Source: Gracilimonas sp040882225 (lineage in GTDB: Bacteria > Bacteroidota > Rhodothermia > Balneolales > Balneolaceae). From it: 64,000 nucleotides of DNA. The notes under the pieces were generated by a model. That model saw nothing but the letters and a program-made list of their open reading frames with translations, did no database searches and had not been told where the DNA came from. Position 1 is the first letter of the stretch; each line of letters begins with the position of its first letter. This document shows, one piece after another, positions 15,697-23,037 of the stretch. Position numbers and translations under genes: made by a program. The DNA lies in assembly GCA_040882225.1 (NCBI GenBank), contig JBBEBR010000001.1, positions 117,597 to 181,596 of the forward strand. The letters run 5' to 3'.

Positions 15697-15936
15697 TTAT
15701 CCGTTGTCAGGTAATGCTTCAAATTCCCTTCTTTTATTTTCCATCCATTCGTTCATAGCAGATGGGGATTTCATTAACTCCTGCATTTCATTCATAGCTT
15801 TTAGATGAGCTTCATCACCTTGTTGATACATTTCCATTGCATGCTTTTTACTCAATTCTGCCATTTCTTCAAAAGTGTTCGCATGAAATTTTTGGTCACA
15901 TGCGCCGCCCAATTGTTTACAAGTCATTGTTTTCAT
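15697..15936 (-). CDS. DUF1059-like small protein
   Basis: The protein is 79 residues. It starts with MKTMTCKQLGGACDQKFHAN followed by TFEEMAELSKKHAMEMY. The two cysteines and the Leu-Gly-Gly-x-Cys spacing, with the helix that follows, match the DUF1059 family of small proteins of unknown function. The tail is rich in Met and Glu (NEMQELMKSPSAMNEWMENK). The ATG at 15936 is chosen. It is convergent with the YdeI-like gene, with 17 bp between the stops. Confidence 0.75.
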   Translation of the reverse strand: MKTMTCKQLGGACDQKFHANTFEEMAELSKKHAMEMYQQGDEAHLKAMNEMQELMKSPSAMNEWMENKRREFEALPDNG

Positions 15937-16011
15937 TTTTATCCGTTTAGTTCTCGAATCTAAATTTCAACAGTAAAATGTGTCAATTCTAAAAATTTAA
16001 TCCATTTTATT

Positions 16012-17574
16012 TCAGTCCAAAATATAATTCCCCGCCACCTCTTTATACTCTCTCAACTGATTTTGAATCCACTCCTCATCCCTTCCCATTTCATTGGCCA
16101 TTAATTTTGCTACGGTTTCGGAAGCCTCCACACTTGCGCGGGCATCCAATAATAAAGCTCTGGTTCTGCGGGAAAGTACGTCTTCTACCGTTTGCGCCAT
16201 TTCATTTCGAATACCCCAAATAACTTCAGCTTTTATGTAAGGGAGATTTTCGTGAAGCTTTTCACCGAGTGATTTATCCTTCTCAATCAACGCTTCTAAT
16301 GCGATTTTATCAGAACCATATACATATAAAGGATCATCTAAATCTCCATTTTTTAGCCAGCCGTGAATCCGAAGATCCTTAGTTTGGCAATCAACATGCT
16401 CTAACCCGGCTACAACCGCAGCTCTTTCTACCGTATCCTCGGCCATTTTTCGATAGGTGGTCCATTTGCCGCCGGTTATGGTAACTAATCCCGATTCCGA
16501 AACCTGCAAATGATGGCTTCTGGAAATTTCCGCTGTTTTTTTGGTTTCCGCAGGTTTTACCAAAGGCCTCAATCCCGCAAACACGCTTTTGACGTCAGAC
16601 CGCTTGGGATTTTTAGTCAGGTATTTTGCGGCATGGCGTAATATGAATTCGACCTCTTCCTCAAGAGCAACCGGTTCTAAAGAAGCTTCTTTTACGGGAG
16701 TATCGGTGGTGCCAACAATCACTTTATTATGCCACGGAACGGCGAAAAGAACTCGGCCGTCATCGGTATGAGGAACCATGATGGCGGTATTTCCGGGCAG
16801 AAATTCTTTATCCAAAACCAAGTGAACACCCTGCGAACTCTGCACCAGCTTTCGATGCCCGGCTTCATCCATTTCTAAGATATCATCGGTAAAAATTCCC
16901 GTAGCGTTTATCACCACCCGTGCGTTTATTTTGAAATCTTCTCCGCTAAAAAGGTCTCTCGCTTCAACTCCTTCTACAAATCCGTTTCCATTTTTTTTGA
17001 GCCCGGTAACTTTCATGTAATTGAGAGGAATTCCACCCTGATCGGATATGGTTTGGGCAAGATTTATGGCAAGGCGGGAATCATCAAACTGGCCGTCATA
17101 ATAAATCACTCCGCCCCGAAGATCTTTAGGCTCCAGTGTAGGGATTCTCTCCAATGTTTCTTCTTTTGATAATCGCTTGGATTCTTTGATTCCTAGTTTG
17201 CCGGCAAGCATATCATACACTTTCAACCCAACACCATAAAACGGCCCGTTCCACCACTCATAACTCGGAACAATAAAAGACTGATGATTCACTAAATGTG
17301 GGGCGTTTTGAATGAGAAGCCCGCGTTCATGCAAAGCTTGGATTACAAGCGAAACATCTCCCTGTTGCAAATACCGAACTCCGCCATGCACCAGTTTTGT
17401 ACTTCGGCTGGAAGTTCCCTTGGCAAAATCATGCATTTCCAGAAGCAGTGTTTTATAACCACGGGAAGCGGCATCAATGCCAACCCCAAGCCCGGTAGCG
17501 CCGCCGCCGATTACGACTACATCCCAGTAATCGTTGAAAGATTTTAATTTTGATAAGAGGTTGTTTCGATTCAT
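16012..17574 (-). CDS. glpD: aerobic glycerol-3-phosphate dehydrogenase
   Basis: GlpD is an FAD-linked, membrane-associated enzyme oxidising glycerol-3-phosphate to dihydroxyacetone phosphate and passing electrons to quinone. The 520-residue protein has the FAD Rossmann motif VVIGGGATGLGVGIDAASRG at about 20-39. It also has the family signatures GTSSRSTKLVHGGVRYLQQG and TGGKWTTYRKMAEDT, and the C-terminal DAO_C domain ending near residue 510. It works with glpK at 18800 on the same strand. The two genes are separated by repeat elements, a sequence gap and a GIY-YIG gene, which suggests that the original operon was split by insertions. Confidence 0.96.
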   Translation of the reverse strand: MNRNNLLSKLKSFNDYWDVVVIGGGATGLGVGIDAASRGYKTLLLEMHDFAKGTSSRSTKLVHGGVRYLQQGDVSLVIQALHERGLLIQNAPHLVNHQSFIVPSYEWWNGPFYGVGLKVYDMLAGKLGIKESKRLSKEETLERIPTLEPKDLRGGVIYYDGQFDDSRLAINLAQTISDQGGIPLNYMKVTGLKKNGNGFVEGVEARDLFSGEDFKINARVVINATGIFTDDILEMDEAGHRKLVQSSQGVHLVLDKEFLPGNTAIMVPHTDDGRVLFAVPWHNKVIVGTTDTPVKEASLEPVALEEEVEFILRHAAKYLTKNPKRSDVKSVFAGLRPLVKPAETKKTAEISRSHHLQVSESGLVTITGGKWTTYRKMAEDTVERAAVVAGLEHVDCQTKDLRIHGWLKNGDLDDPLYVYGSDKIALEALIEKDKSLGEKLHENLPYIKAEVIWGIRNEMAQTVEDVLSRRTRALLLDARASVEASETVAKLMANEMGRDEEWIQNQLREYKEVAGNYILD

Positions 17575-17595
17575 TGATTTTATACCTGGGTAACT

Positions 17596-17760
17596 GTCAT
17601 CCTGAGCGTATGAAAATTACATTACGTTTCTAAACTATGTCGCGAAGGATCTCAAGCTCGAAAAATGCCTCCTAAAAAACTATCGTACCTTCACGGAATT
17701 TGATATCCTTCGCGTTTTAAATCCATCCTTCATTAAAATCCCAATCGCTCAGGATGACAG
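17596..17760. repeat. 165-bp inverted-repeat-ended element, copy 1
   Basis: This copy begins gtcatcctgagcg and ends cgctcaggatgac, a 13-bp inverted terminal repeat. The interior contains gcgaaggatctcaagctcga and gatatccttcgcg. It is the most diverged of the four copies near the start (tatgaaaattac). Confidence 0.85.
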
Positions 17761-17808
17761 TTTACTTTTTATGAAGCCTGTTAGTGTTTTTTCATAAGCA
17801 ACTTATTT

Positions 17809-17973
17809 GTCATCCTGAGCGCGTATGAATTCTTTGAAGAATTACTTTTTTATCGCGAAGGATCTCAAGCTCGAAAAATGCCTCCTTAAAACCTATCGAA
17901 ACATCCGCAAGATTTGATATCCTTCGCGTTACGAATCCAGCCTTCATTAGAATCCTAACCGCTCAGGATGACA
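17809..17973. repeat. 165-bp inverted-repeat-ended element, copy 2
   Basis: This has the same ends and interior as copy 1, starting exactly 213 bp after it. The 48-bp spacer (tatgaag-ctgttag-ttcataag-aacttatt) is also repeated. The element and spacer together therefore form a 213-bp tandem unit. Confidence 0.85.
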
Positions 17974-18021
17974 ATTTCCTTTTTATGAAGGCTGTTAGAA
18001 CATTTCATAAGTAACTTATTT

Positions 18022-18287
18022 GTCATCCTGAGCGCGTATGAATTCTTTGAAGAATTACTTTTTTATCNNNNNNNNNNNNNNNNNNNNNNNNNNNNNNNNN
18101 NNNNNNNNNNNNNNNNNNNNNNNNNNNNNNNNNNNNNNNNNNNNNNNNNNNNNNNNNNNNNNNNNNNGCGAAGGATCTCAAGCTCGAAAAATGTATCCTA
18201 AAAAATTATCGGAGTATTCACAAGATTTGATATCCTTCGCGTTACGAATTCAGCCTTCATTAGAATCCTAACCGCTCAGGATGACAA
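18022..18287. repeat. 165-bp inverted-repeat-ended element, copy 3, interrupted by the N gap
   Basis: This copy starts exactly 213 bp after copy 2. Removing the 100 Ns leaves about 166 bp that reads straight through the unit (acttttttatc joined to gcgaaggatctcaagc), as in copy 2. Confidence 0.8.
18068..18167. other. 100-N scaffold gap
   Basis: Exactly 100 N characters occur here, a conventional placeholder for a gap of unknown size. Both contig ends lie inside the same repeat unit. Confidence 0.95.
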
Positions 18288-18294
18288 TCCAATT

Positions 18295-18585
18295 TTACGA
18301 TGACCAATCCTTAGCTAAATCATTCCAATTCGGATTCATGCTTTCAATCAATGCTATTTTCTTTTCCCTTCTCCACCCCTTTATCTCCTTTTCCCGCTTA
18401 ATTGCAAAACTAACATCATCGGTGTCATCATAATATACAAGTTTGTGTAGGTTGTATTTTTTTGTAAATCCCTCCACCAATTTATTTTTATGCTGGTACA
18501 CTCGCAATTCAAGATCACTTGTCATGCCGGTATAGATCATTCTGGAAACGTTACTCATCATATAAACGTAATAGAGTTTTTTCAT
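18295..18585 (-). CDS. small GIY-YIG nuclease-family protein
   Basis: The 96-residue protein consists of a single GIY-YIG domain. The family strands appear as YYVYMMSN (GIY position) and RMIYTGMTSDLELRVYQHK (YIG position plus the following Arg helix). They are followed by LVYYDDTDDVSFAIKREKEI and the terminal helix WRREKKIALIESMNPNWNDL. Such short UvrC-N-like proteins are frequent in Bacteroidota, and their role is not established. The gene sits exactly between two copies of the 165-bp element (18022-18287 and 18610-18772), 8 bp from the first and 24 bp from the second. An association with spread of these repeats is possible but unproven. Confidence 0.85.
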   Translation of the reverse strand: MKKLYYVYMMSNVSRMIYTGMTSDLELRVYQHKNKLVEGFTKKYNLHKLVYYDDTDDVSFAIKREKEIKGWRREKKIALIESMNPNWNDLAKDWSS

Positions 18586-18609
18586 AAGGAATCTATTTTC
18601 AGGGATTTT

Positions 18610-18772
18610 GTCATCCTGAGCGCGTATGAATTCTTTAAAGAATTACTTTTTATTGCGAAGGATATCAAGCCGAAAAATGCATCCTAAAAAACTATCGGAG
18701 CATCACGGGATTTGATATCCTTCGCGTTATGAATCCAGCCATCATTAGAATCCTAATCGCTCAGGATGACAA
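18610..18772. repeat. 165-bp inverted-repeat-ended element, copy 4
   Basis: The copy begins gtcatcctgagcgcgtatga and ends cgctcaggatgac. Small deletions are present (gaaggatatcaagccgaaaa). It flanks the upstream side of the GIY-YIG gene. Confidence 0.85.
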
Positions 18773-18799
18773 TCTCATTTTATGATAGCTAATCCTCAA

Positions 18800-20290
18800 C
18801 TAAACCCAATCTTTAACTCGTTCCACCGCTTTTTGCCATTTCTGGCATAAAACCTTTACCTGCTCACTGTCCATTTTAGGTTCAAATTTTTTATCAACCC
18901 GCCATTGTTTTTGGATCTCATTTGTGTTTCCCCAAAAGCCGACCGCCAATCCCGCCAAATAAGCCGCGCCGAGTGCAGTAGTTTCGAGTATTTTCGGGCG
19001 AATGATCGGTATTCCTAAGATATCTGCCTGAAATTGCATGAGCGTATCGTTGGCTGTTGCGCCACCATCAACCCGAAGCTCTTTGATTTCGATTCCTGAA
19101 TCTGATTCCATAGCAGATATCACATCCTTAACCTGAAAGGCGATTCCTTCAAGCGCCGCCCGAGCAATATTTCCGGCGGTTGTGCCGCGGGTAATTCCAA
19201 AAATGGATCCGCGCGCTTTTTGATCCCAATGCGGAGCTCCCAATCCCGTAAAAGCCGGAACCAAATAAACTCCGCCACTATCGTTCTCTGAAAGAGCTAA
19301 ACTTTCGACTTCAGAGGAAGATTTGATGATTCTCAAACCATCCCGAAGCCATTGAACGACAGCCCCGGCTATGAAAATACTGCCTTCCAAAGCGTAGGTG
19401 GTTTTGCCGTCAACTCCGCAGGCAATAGTGGTAAGCAGCTTGTTTTCGGATTTAACGAATTCCTCACCGGTATTAAACATGATGAAAGATCCTGTTCCAT
19501 AGGTGTTTTTCAGCATCCCAGGCTGCAAACACATCTGTCCGAATAAAGCCGCTTGTTGATCTCCGGCAATTCCGGCAATAGGCACTTCGTGAGCAAAAAT
19601 GGTGGTTTTAGTTTTAGCGTACACTTCACTTGAAGATTTCACCTCTGGAAGAAGCGAAGCGGGAATATCCATTAGGCGTAAAAGTTCTTCATCCCATTTC
19701 AACTCGCGGATATTAAAGAGCATGGTGCGCGAGGCGTTGGTGACATCCGTTACATGAGCTTCACCCTTTGTAAAATTCCAGATCAGCCAGGAATCGATAG
19801 TGCCGAAGGCAAGTTTTCCTTGTTCTGCTTTTTTTCGAGCCCCGTCAACATTATCGAGAATCCATTTTGTTTTTGTGCCCGAAAAGTAACTGTCTATAAT
19901 GAGCCCCGTCTTCTCCTGAACAGCCTCTTTCCAGCCTTCTTTTTTTAGCTGATCACAATAATCTGATGTTCTTCGGTCTTGCCAAACGATGGCATTATAA
20001 ATTGGCTTTCCGGTTTCACGATCCCAAACAACCGTTGTTTCTCTTTGATTGGTGATGCCGATTGCGGCAATGTTTTTCCCATTTGCCCCGGCTTCTGTGA
20101 TGGCTTCAGCGACAACACCGGCCTGGGTTTTCCATATTTCATTAGCATCATGTTCTACCCATCCTTCTTTTGGAAAATATTGCCGGAATTCCTTTTGAGC
20201 TTTAGACTTTATGTTGCCTTCATGGTCAAAGACGATAGCCCGTGAGCTGGTTGTTCCCTGATCAATGGCTAAAATAAACCGCTTTTCCAT
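18800..20290 (-). CDS. glpK: glycerol kinase
   Basis: GlpK phosphorylates glycerol to sn-glycerol-3-phosphate, feeding GlpD. The 496-residue protein has the FGGY-kinase start FILAIDQGTTSSRAIVFDHE, the segment AIGITNQRETTVVWDRETGK with QDRRTSDYC, the FGGY signature region GTGSFIMFNTG, and the second-domain motif GGVYLVPAFTGLGAPHW. ELRVDGGATANDTLMQFQAD carries the conserved C-terminal nucleotide-binding Gly residues. It follows the double-VOC gene by 18 bp, so the two are likely co-transcribed. glpD lies further downstream on the same strand. Confidence 0.97.
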   Translation of the reverse strand: MEKRFILAIDQGTTSSRAIVFDHEGNIKSKAQKEFRQYFPKEGWVEHDANEIWKTQAGVVAEAITEAGANGKNIAAIGITNQRETTVVWDRETGKPIYNAIVWQDRRTSDYCDQLKKEGWKEAVQEKTGLIIDSYFSGTKTKWILDNVDGARKKAEQGKLAFGTIDSWLIWNFTKGEAHVTDVTNASRTMLFNIRELKWDEELLRLMDIPASLLPEVKSSSEVYAKTKTTIFAHEVPIAGIAGDQQAALFGQMCLQPGMLKNTYGTGSFIMFNTGEEFVKSENKLLTTIACGVDGKTTYALEGSIFIAGAVVQWLRDGLRIIKSSSEVESLALSENDSGGVYLVPAFTGLGAPHWDQKARGSIFGITRGTTAGNIARAALEGIAFQVKDVISAMESDSGIEIKELRVDGGATANDTLMQFQADILGIPIIRPKILETTALGAAYLAGLAVGFWGNTNEIQKQWRVDKKFEPKMDSEQVKVLCQKWQKAVERVKDWV

Positions 20291-20308
20291 AGTTAGGTTT
20301 TGTGAGGC

Positions 20309-21373
20309 TTAATCTCCTTTCATTCGACTGAACCGCAATGCGCTTATCATCCAGTTAGGCAGATTTTTACGGGGATCCCTTTTTGTCATGTCGATATACC
20401 AGCCAATTTTTTTCATGATCGGCACTTTATGTGTTTCCACAAACTCAATCAGCGTTCCGTCGGGATCTTCGATGTAAGTAAATCTTCCGGCGGCTTCACC
20501 CATATCAAAACTATTGGCGCTGTCTACGGTAAAAGGAAACTCTTTCGATTCACATTCTTCTTTTAAGGCATCCATTCCCTGCACATCAAAACAAAGATGA
20601 ATAAAACCCAGGTCTCCCCAATATCGGTTTTCGAATAATTTTCGGGGTGATCGCTCTTTCACTTCAATAAGCTCTATTTCCGTAGGCCCAAACATTTTGC
20701 TGAACCCTCCTTTTCTTGGTTTGGAATGGCGAAGTAAAACCCGCCGAAATTCATCACCGCCACCCGGCAATCCCGCAAAATCTGTAAAAGTGGAAGTGGA
20801 ATCGTAAACTACCTCGTCATAACCGAGAATATCAGAATATAAAGAACGCGCTTTATCGATATCTGTAGAACCGATTATTGCTCCACAAATTCCACCCGTA
20901 GTTTTCGGCGTTTTTTTCTTGAAGAAATCCAGCCCTTTTACCACGTTGAAGATATTTCCGTAGAGGTCTTTCACGAAGAAGTTATAATCACCGGCAGGAT
21001 TTTTTTCTAAAGGAGTTAAGACTTCCAATCCCGCTGTTTTCATTTGTTCAAAAGTGAGTGGTACATCAATGGATTTTATTTTGGCGCAGTTAATTCCCAA
21101 ATCACCCATCATTAAATCAAAGCTGGCAGCAACTGGTTTTCGGCTGGTGTACTGCCAGATTTCAAATCCGCCGCCGCCCTTCATATTCAGCGTCAGGATT
21201 GCGGTACGATCGTGAGGTTTGCCGCCGGTATATGGCAGCATTAGCTCAGCCGTTGCGGCATCCTCAAAAACTTTGATGTCCATTCCGAAATGCCTGCGGT
21301 ACCAATCGGTGGCTTTATGAACATCGGGAATTCCAATCCCCATTTGCTGAATTCCCGCTATTACTTTTTGCAT
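20309..21373 (-). CDS. protein with two tandem VOC (glyoxalase-like) domains
   Basis: The protein is 354 residues. The first vicinal-oxygen-chelate domain spans about 5-150 (QMGIGIPDVHKATDWYRRHF to DLYGNIFNVV). The second spans about 160-310 (GAIIGSTDIDKARSLYSDIL to YIEDPDGTLIEFVE). Metal-ligand candidates include the His in FIHLCFDV and the Glu in LIEFVE. VOC proteins include glyoxalases, dioxygenases and epimerases, and the exact reaction cannot be told from sequence. Since glpK follows 18 bp downstream, a role around methylglyoxal or triose metabolism is conceivable, but that is only context. The C-terminal 35 residues are a basic helix. Confidence 0.8.
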   Translation of the reverse strand: MQKVIAGIQQMGIGIPDVHKATDWYRRHFGMDIKVFEDAATAELMLPYTGGKPHDRTAILTLNMKGGGGFEIWQYTSRKPVAASFDLMMGDLGINCAKIKSIDVPLTFEQMKTAGLEVLTPLEKNPAGDYNFFVKDLYGNIFNVVKGLDFFKKKTPKTTGGICGAIIGSTDIDKARSLYSDILGYDEVVYDSTSTFTDFAGLPGGGDEFRRVLLRHSKPRKGGFSKMFGPTEIELIEVKERSPRKLFENRYWGDLGFIHLCFDVQGMDALKEECESKEFPFTVDSANSFDMGEAAGRFTYIEDPDGTLIEFVETHKVPIMKKIGWYIDMTKRDPRKNLPNWMISALRFSRMKGD

Positions 21374-21745
21374 ACAATCTGAAATTTTCTGGGTAATAAT
21401 TTGGCACGATAATACACCTTTTTAGAAAGAAGCGAAATTTGAGATAATTGGCTCAATGTATGAAACAGAGGTTCAATCTTGCATTTTCACGCACAGAAAT
21501 CACACAAAATATCCTTTTAATTCTTTTAAAAGCAGATATTATTATTCAATTCCGATTTAAATGATTTAAAAGGGGGTGATATCTCCCCCGAAAAACCCTA
21601 TCTCGACCCCCTATACGAGAGCTGATTTTTTAAGTAAAAATTCAAGTTAAGTTTCTGATAATTATTATCACCATTCTGTAATAAATTTTACCCTTCTGTC
21701 TAATCTCTTTAACTTTTGGATGAATTCTAATAAACCAAAATTACA
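21374..21745. other. divergent intergenic region
   Basis: This 372-bp gap between divergent genes contains no ORF worth calling. It holds a near-palindrome gggggtgatatctccccc around 21571-21588. It also holds the Fur-like palindrome listed separately, and a TAACTTTTG sequence near 21709 that resembles the Bacteroidota -7 promoter box (TAnnTTTG) with one extra T. The rest is AT-rich and unremarkable. Confidence 0.5.
21656..21670. promoter_or_regulatory. perfect 7-1-7 Fur-box palindrome
   Basis: TGATAATTATTATCA is a perfect 7-1-7 inverted repeat and matches the Fur box core (TGATAATNATTATCA) at every specified position. It lies about 75 bp upstream of the first possible start of the GNAT gene and 283 bp from the divergent VOC gene. 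Binding by a Fur-family regulator is inferred. The AT-only alphabet makes a chance match less improbable than in GC-rich DNA. Confidence 0.55.
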
Positions 21746-22237
21746 TTGATTGCAGAAGCCAACGTCGCAACCGACGTGAAGATTCTAAAAGCTAATCTCG
21801 AAAACACAAAACACGCAGCAGACATAGTCAAGATTGTAGATCTGTTTGCCCGCGACCCTATGGGTCAAAATGAACCGCTCGAAGAAGAAGTTCGAGTTGA
21901 CATGATCGCGGAAATGAAGAAAGTTCCAACCTCCATGACCTACATCGCTTATTATGGCGAAAAGGCAATGGGCATTGTTACCTGCTTTATTGGCTACTCT
22001 ACCTTTACAGCAAGCAAAGTTTTCAAAATTCATGATGTTGCCGTTCACCCCGATGCACGCGGTTTGGGAATCGGTACCAAAATGCTGAAAAAAGTTGAAG
22101 CCGAAGCCCAAGAAATGGGTTGTTCCAGAATTACACTCGAAGTGCGGGAAGATAATCCGGCACAAAAACTCTACGAAAAAGTAGGTTTCGAATTCGGCGA
22201 ACCAAGATGGTGGTTTATGAGCAAAGACCTCATCTAA
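21746..22237 (+). CDS. GNAT-family N-acetyltransferase
   Basis: The 163-residue protein is a Gcn5-related acetyltransferase transferring acetyl from acetyl-CoA to an unidentified amine. Motif A, the acetyl-CoA pyrophosphate loop, appears as VAVHPDARGLGIGTKMLKKV (R/Q-x-x-G-x-G/A form). Motif B follows as NPAQKLYEKVGFEF. The start is uncertain: TTG at 21746 gives 163 residues, and a GTG at 21776 is an alternative. The ORF ends MSKDLI, followed by a clear terminator. The Fur-like palindrome upstream raises the possibility of iron-responsive expression, which would be unusual for a generic GNAT. Confidence 0.88.
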   Translation: MIAEANVATDVKILKANLENTKHAADIVKIVDLFARDPMGQNEPLEEEVRVDMIAEMKKVPTSMTYIAYYGEKAMGIVTCFIGYSTFTASKVFKIHDVAVHPDARGLGIGTKMLKKVEAEAQEMGCSRITLEVREDNPAQKLYEKVGFEFGEPRWWFMSKDLI

Positions 22238-22268
22238 ACACCAAGAACATATTCATTCGTATAAAGAG

Positions 22269-22297
22269 CCCCTTCATAATTTTGGAGGGGTTTTTAT
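22269..22297 (+). terminator. rho-independent terminator after the GNAT gene
   Basis: The stem is CCCCT (22269-22273) / AGGGG (22286-22290) with a 12-base loop, followed by TTTTTATTT. It lies 31 bp after the GNAT stop. Confidence 0.75.
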
Positions 22298-22386
22298 TTG
22301 CTTTTCAATTTGCAGTTCTTATGACGAAATGCTTTAATTGTTTTGAACAAAAATCTCGGTTGTGCTCCAGAAATAAAACCAGTCTA

Positions 22387-22809
22387 ATGAAAGCACTAAC
22401 TACCCTATTTTTATTACTCTCAGTAACAGTAGTGGCTTGTTCCACTCAATATCAAGCGTCACTTCCACCGGGTGTGGATCGTGGAATGTTGTGGGGGACA
22501 GAATATGGTTATAAAGATGTCTATTCTACACCGGATGTAATGCCAATGGCTAAAAAAGGGAGCCGAAAGCTTTTGTCTACTTTGAATACAGCTCTGAAAA
22601 AAGCTCCATGCACAAACAAAGAACGGTTAATAGTGACTTTGATAATCAATGAAGAAGGCGATATTTCAGAAGTGTTGCCACATAAACCAACGGGTGAAAA
22701 ATGTGAGGCAGTTGTTGTTGACACATTGAAGGATATAAAATTTCATCCCGCTATTTATCAGAAAGAAGCCGTGAAATCTGTTTTTAGCATCAGTGGTTAC
22801 ATGCCTTAG
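22387..22809 (+). CDS. lipoprotein with TonB-like C-terminal domain
   Basis: The product is 140 residues. The frame is open well upstream, but the ATG at 22387 is preferred because it starts a lipoprotein signal peptide MKALTTLFLLLSVTVVACST with lipobox VVAC. The C-terminal half (RLIVTLIINEEGDISEVLPH, then AVVVDTLKDIKFHPAI) resembles the TonB C-terminal fold, as in stand-alone energy-transducer-like lipoproteins of Bacteroidota. It lacks a proline-rich spacer and an inner-membrane anchor, so it is not a classical TonB. The function is unknown. The gene is monocistronic, after a terminator. Confidence 0.65.
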   Translation: MKALTTLFLLLSVTVVACSTQYQASLPPGVDRGMLWGTEYGYKDVYSTPDVMPMAKKGSRKLLSTLNTALKKAPCTNKERLIVTLIINEEGDISEVLPHKPTGEKCEAVVVDTLKDIKFHPAIYQKEAVKSVFSISGYMP

Positions 22810-23037
22810 TTGTTTCTGGGTAAACTTTAAGAGGATAGGTATTTTCTTGAATTAAGTTTCAACTAAGGAGAAGTTTCGATGTTCAAAAGTCGAAGTTCAA
22901 AACAAAAACCCTTACATTTAGGGGCTTTTAACAACGTGCAATCCTGAATGCAAATCAGGATCTTCGTGTTCTGGCTGGAGCTTGGAAAGGCCCCCATCAA
23001 CCCGAGGAAAACCTAAAATAAATATTGAAAAGATATC

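Noticed and set aside
18038..18271. ORF running through the N gap
   Set aside because: Its middle third is undefined sequence and its ends are the 165-bp repeat, so there is no protein evidence.
22207..22386. Longer start of the TonB-like lipoprotein
   Set aside because: The extension overlaps the end of the GNAT gene and its terminator and would bury the lipoprotein signal peptide inside the protein.
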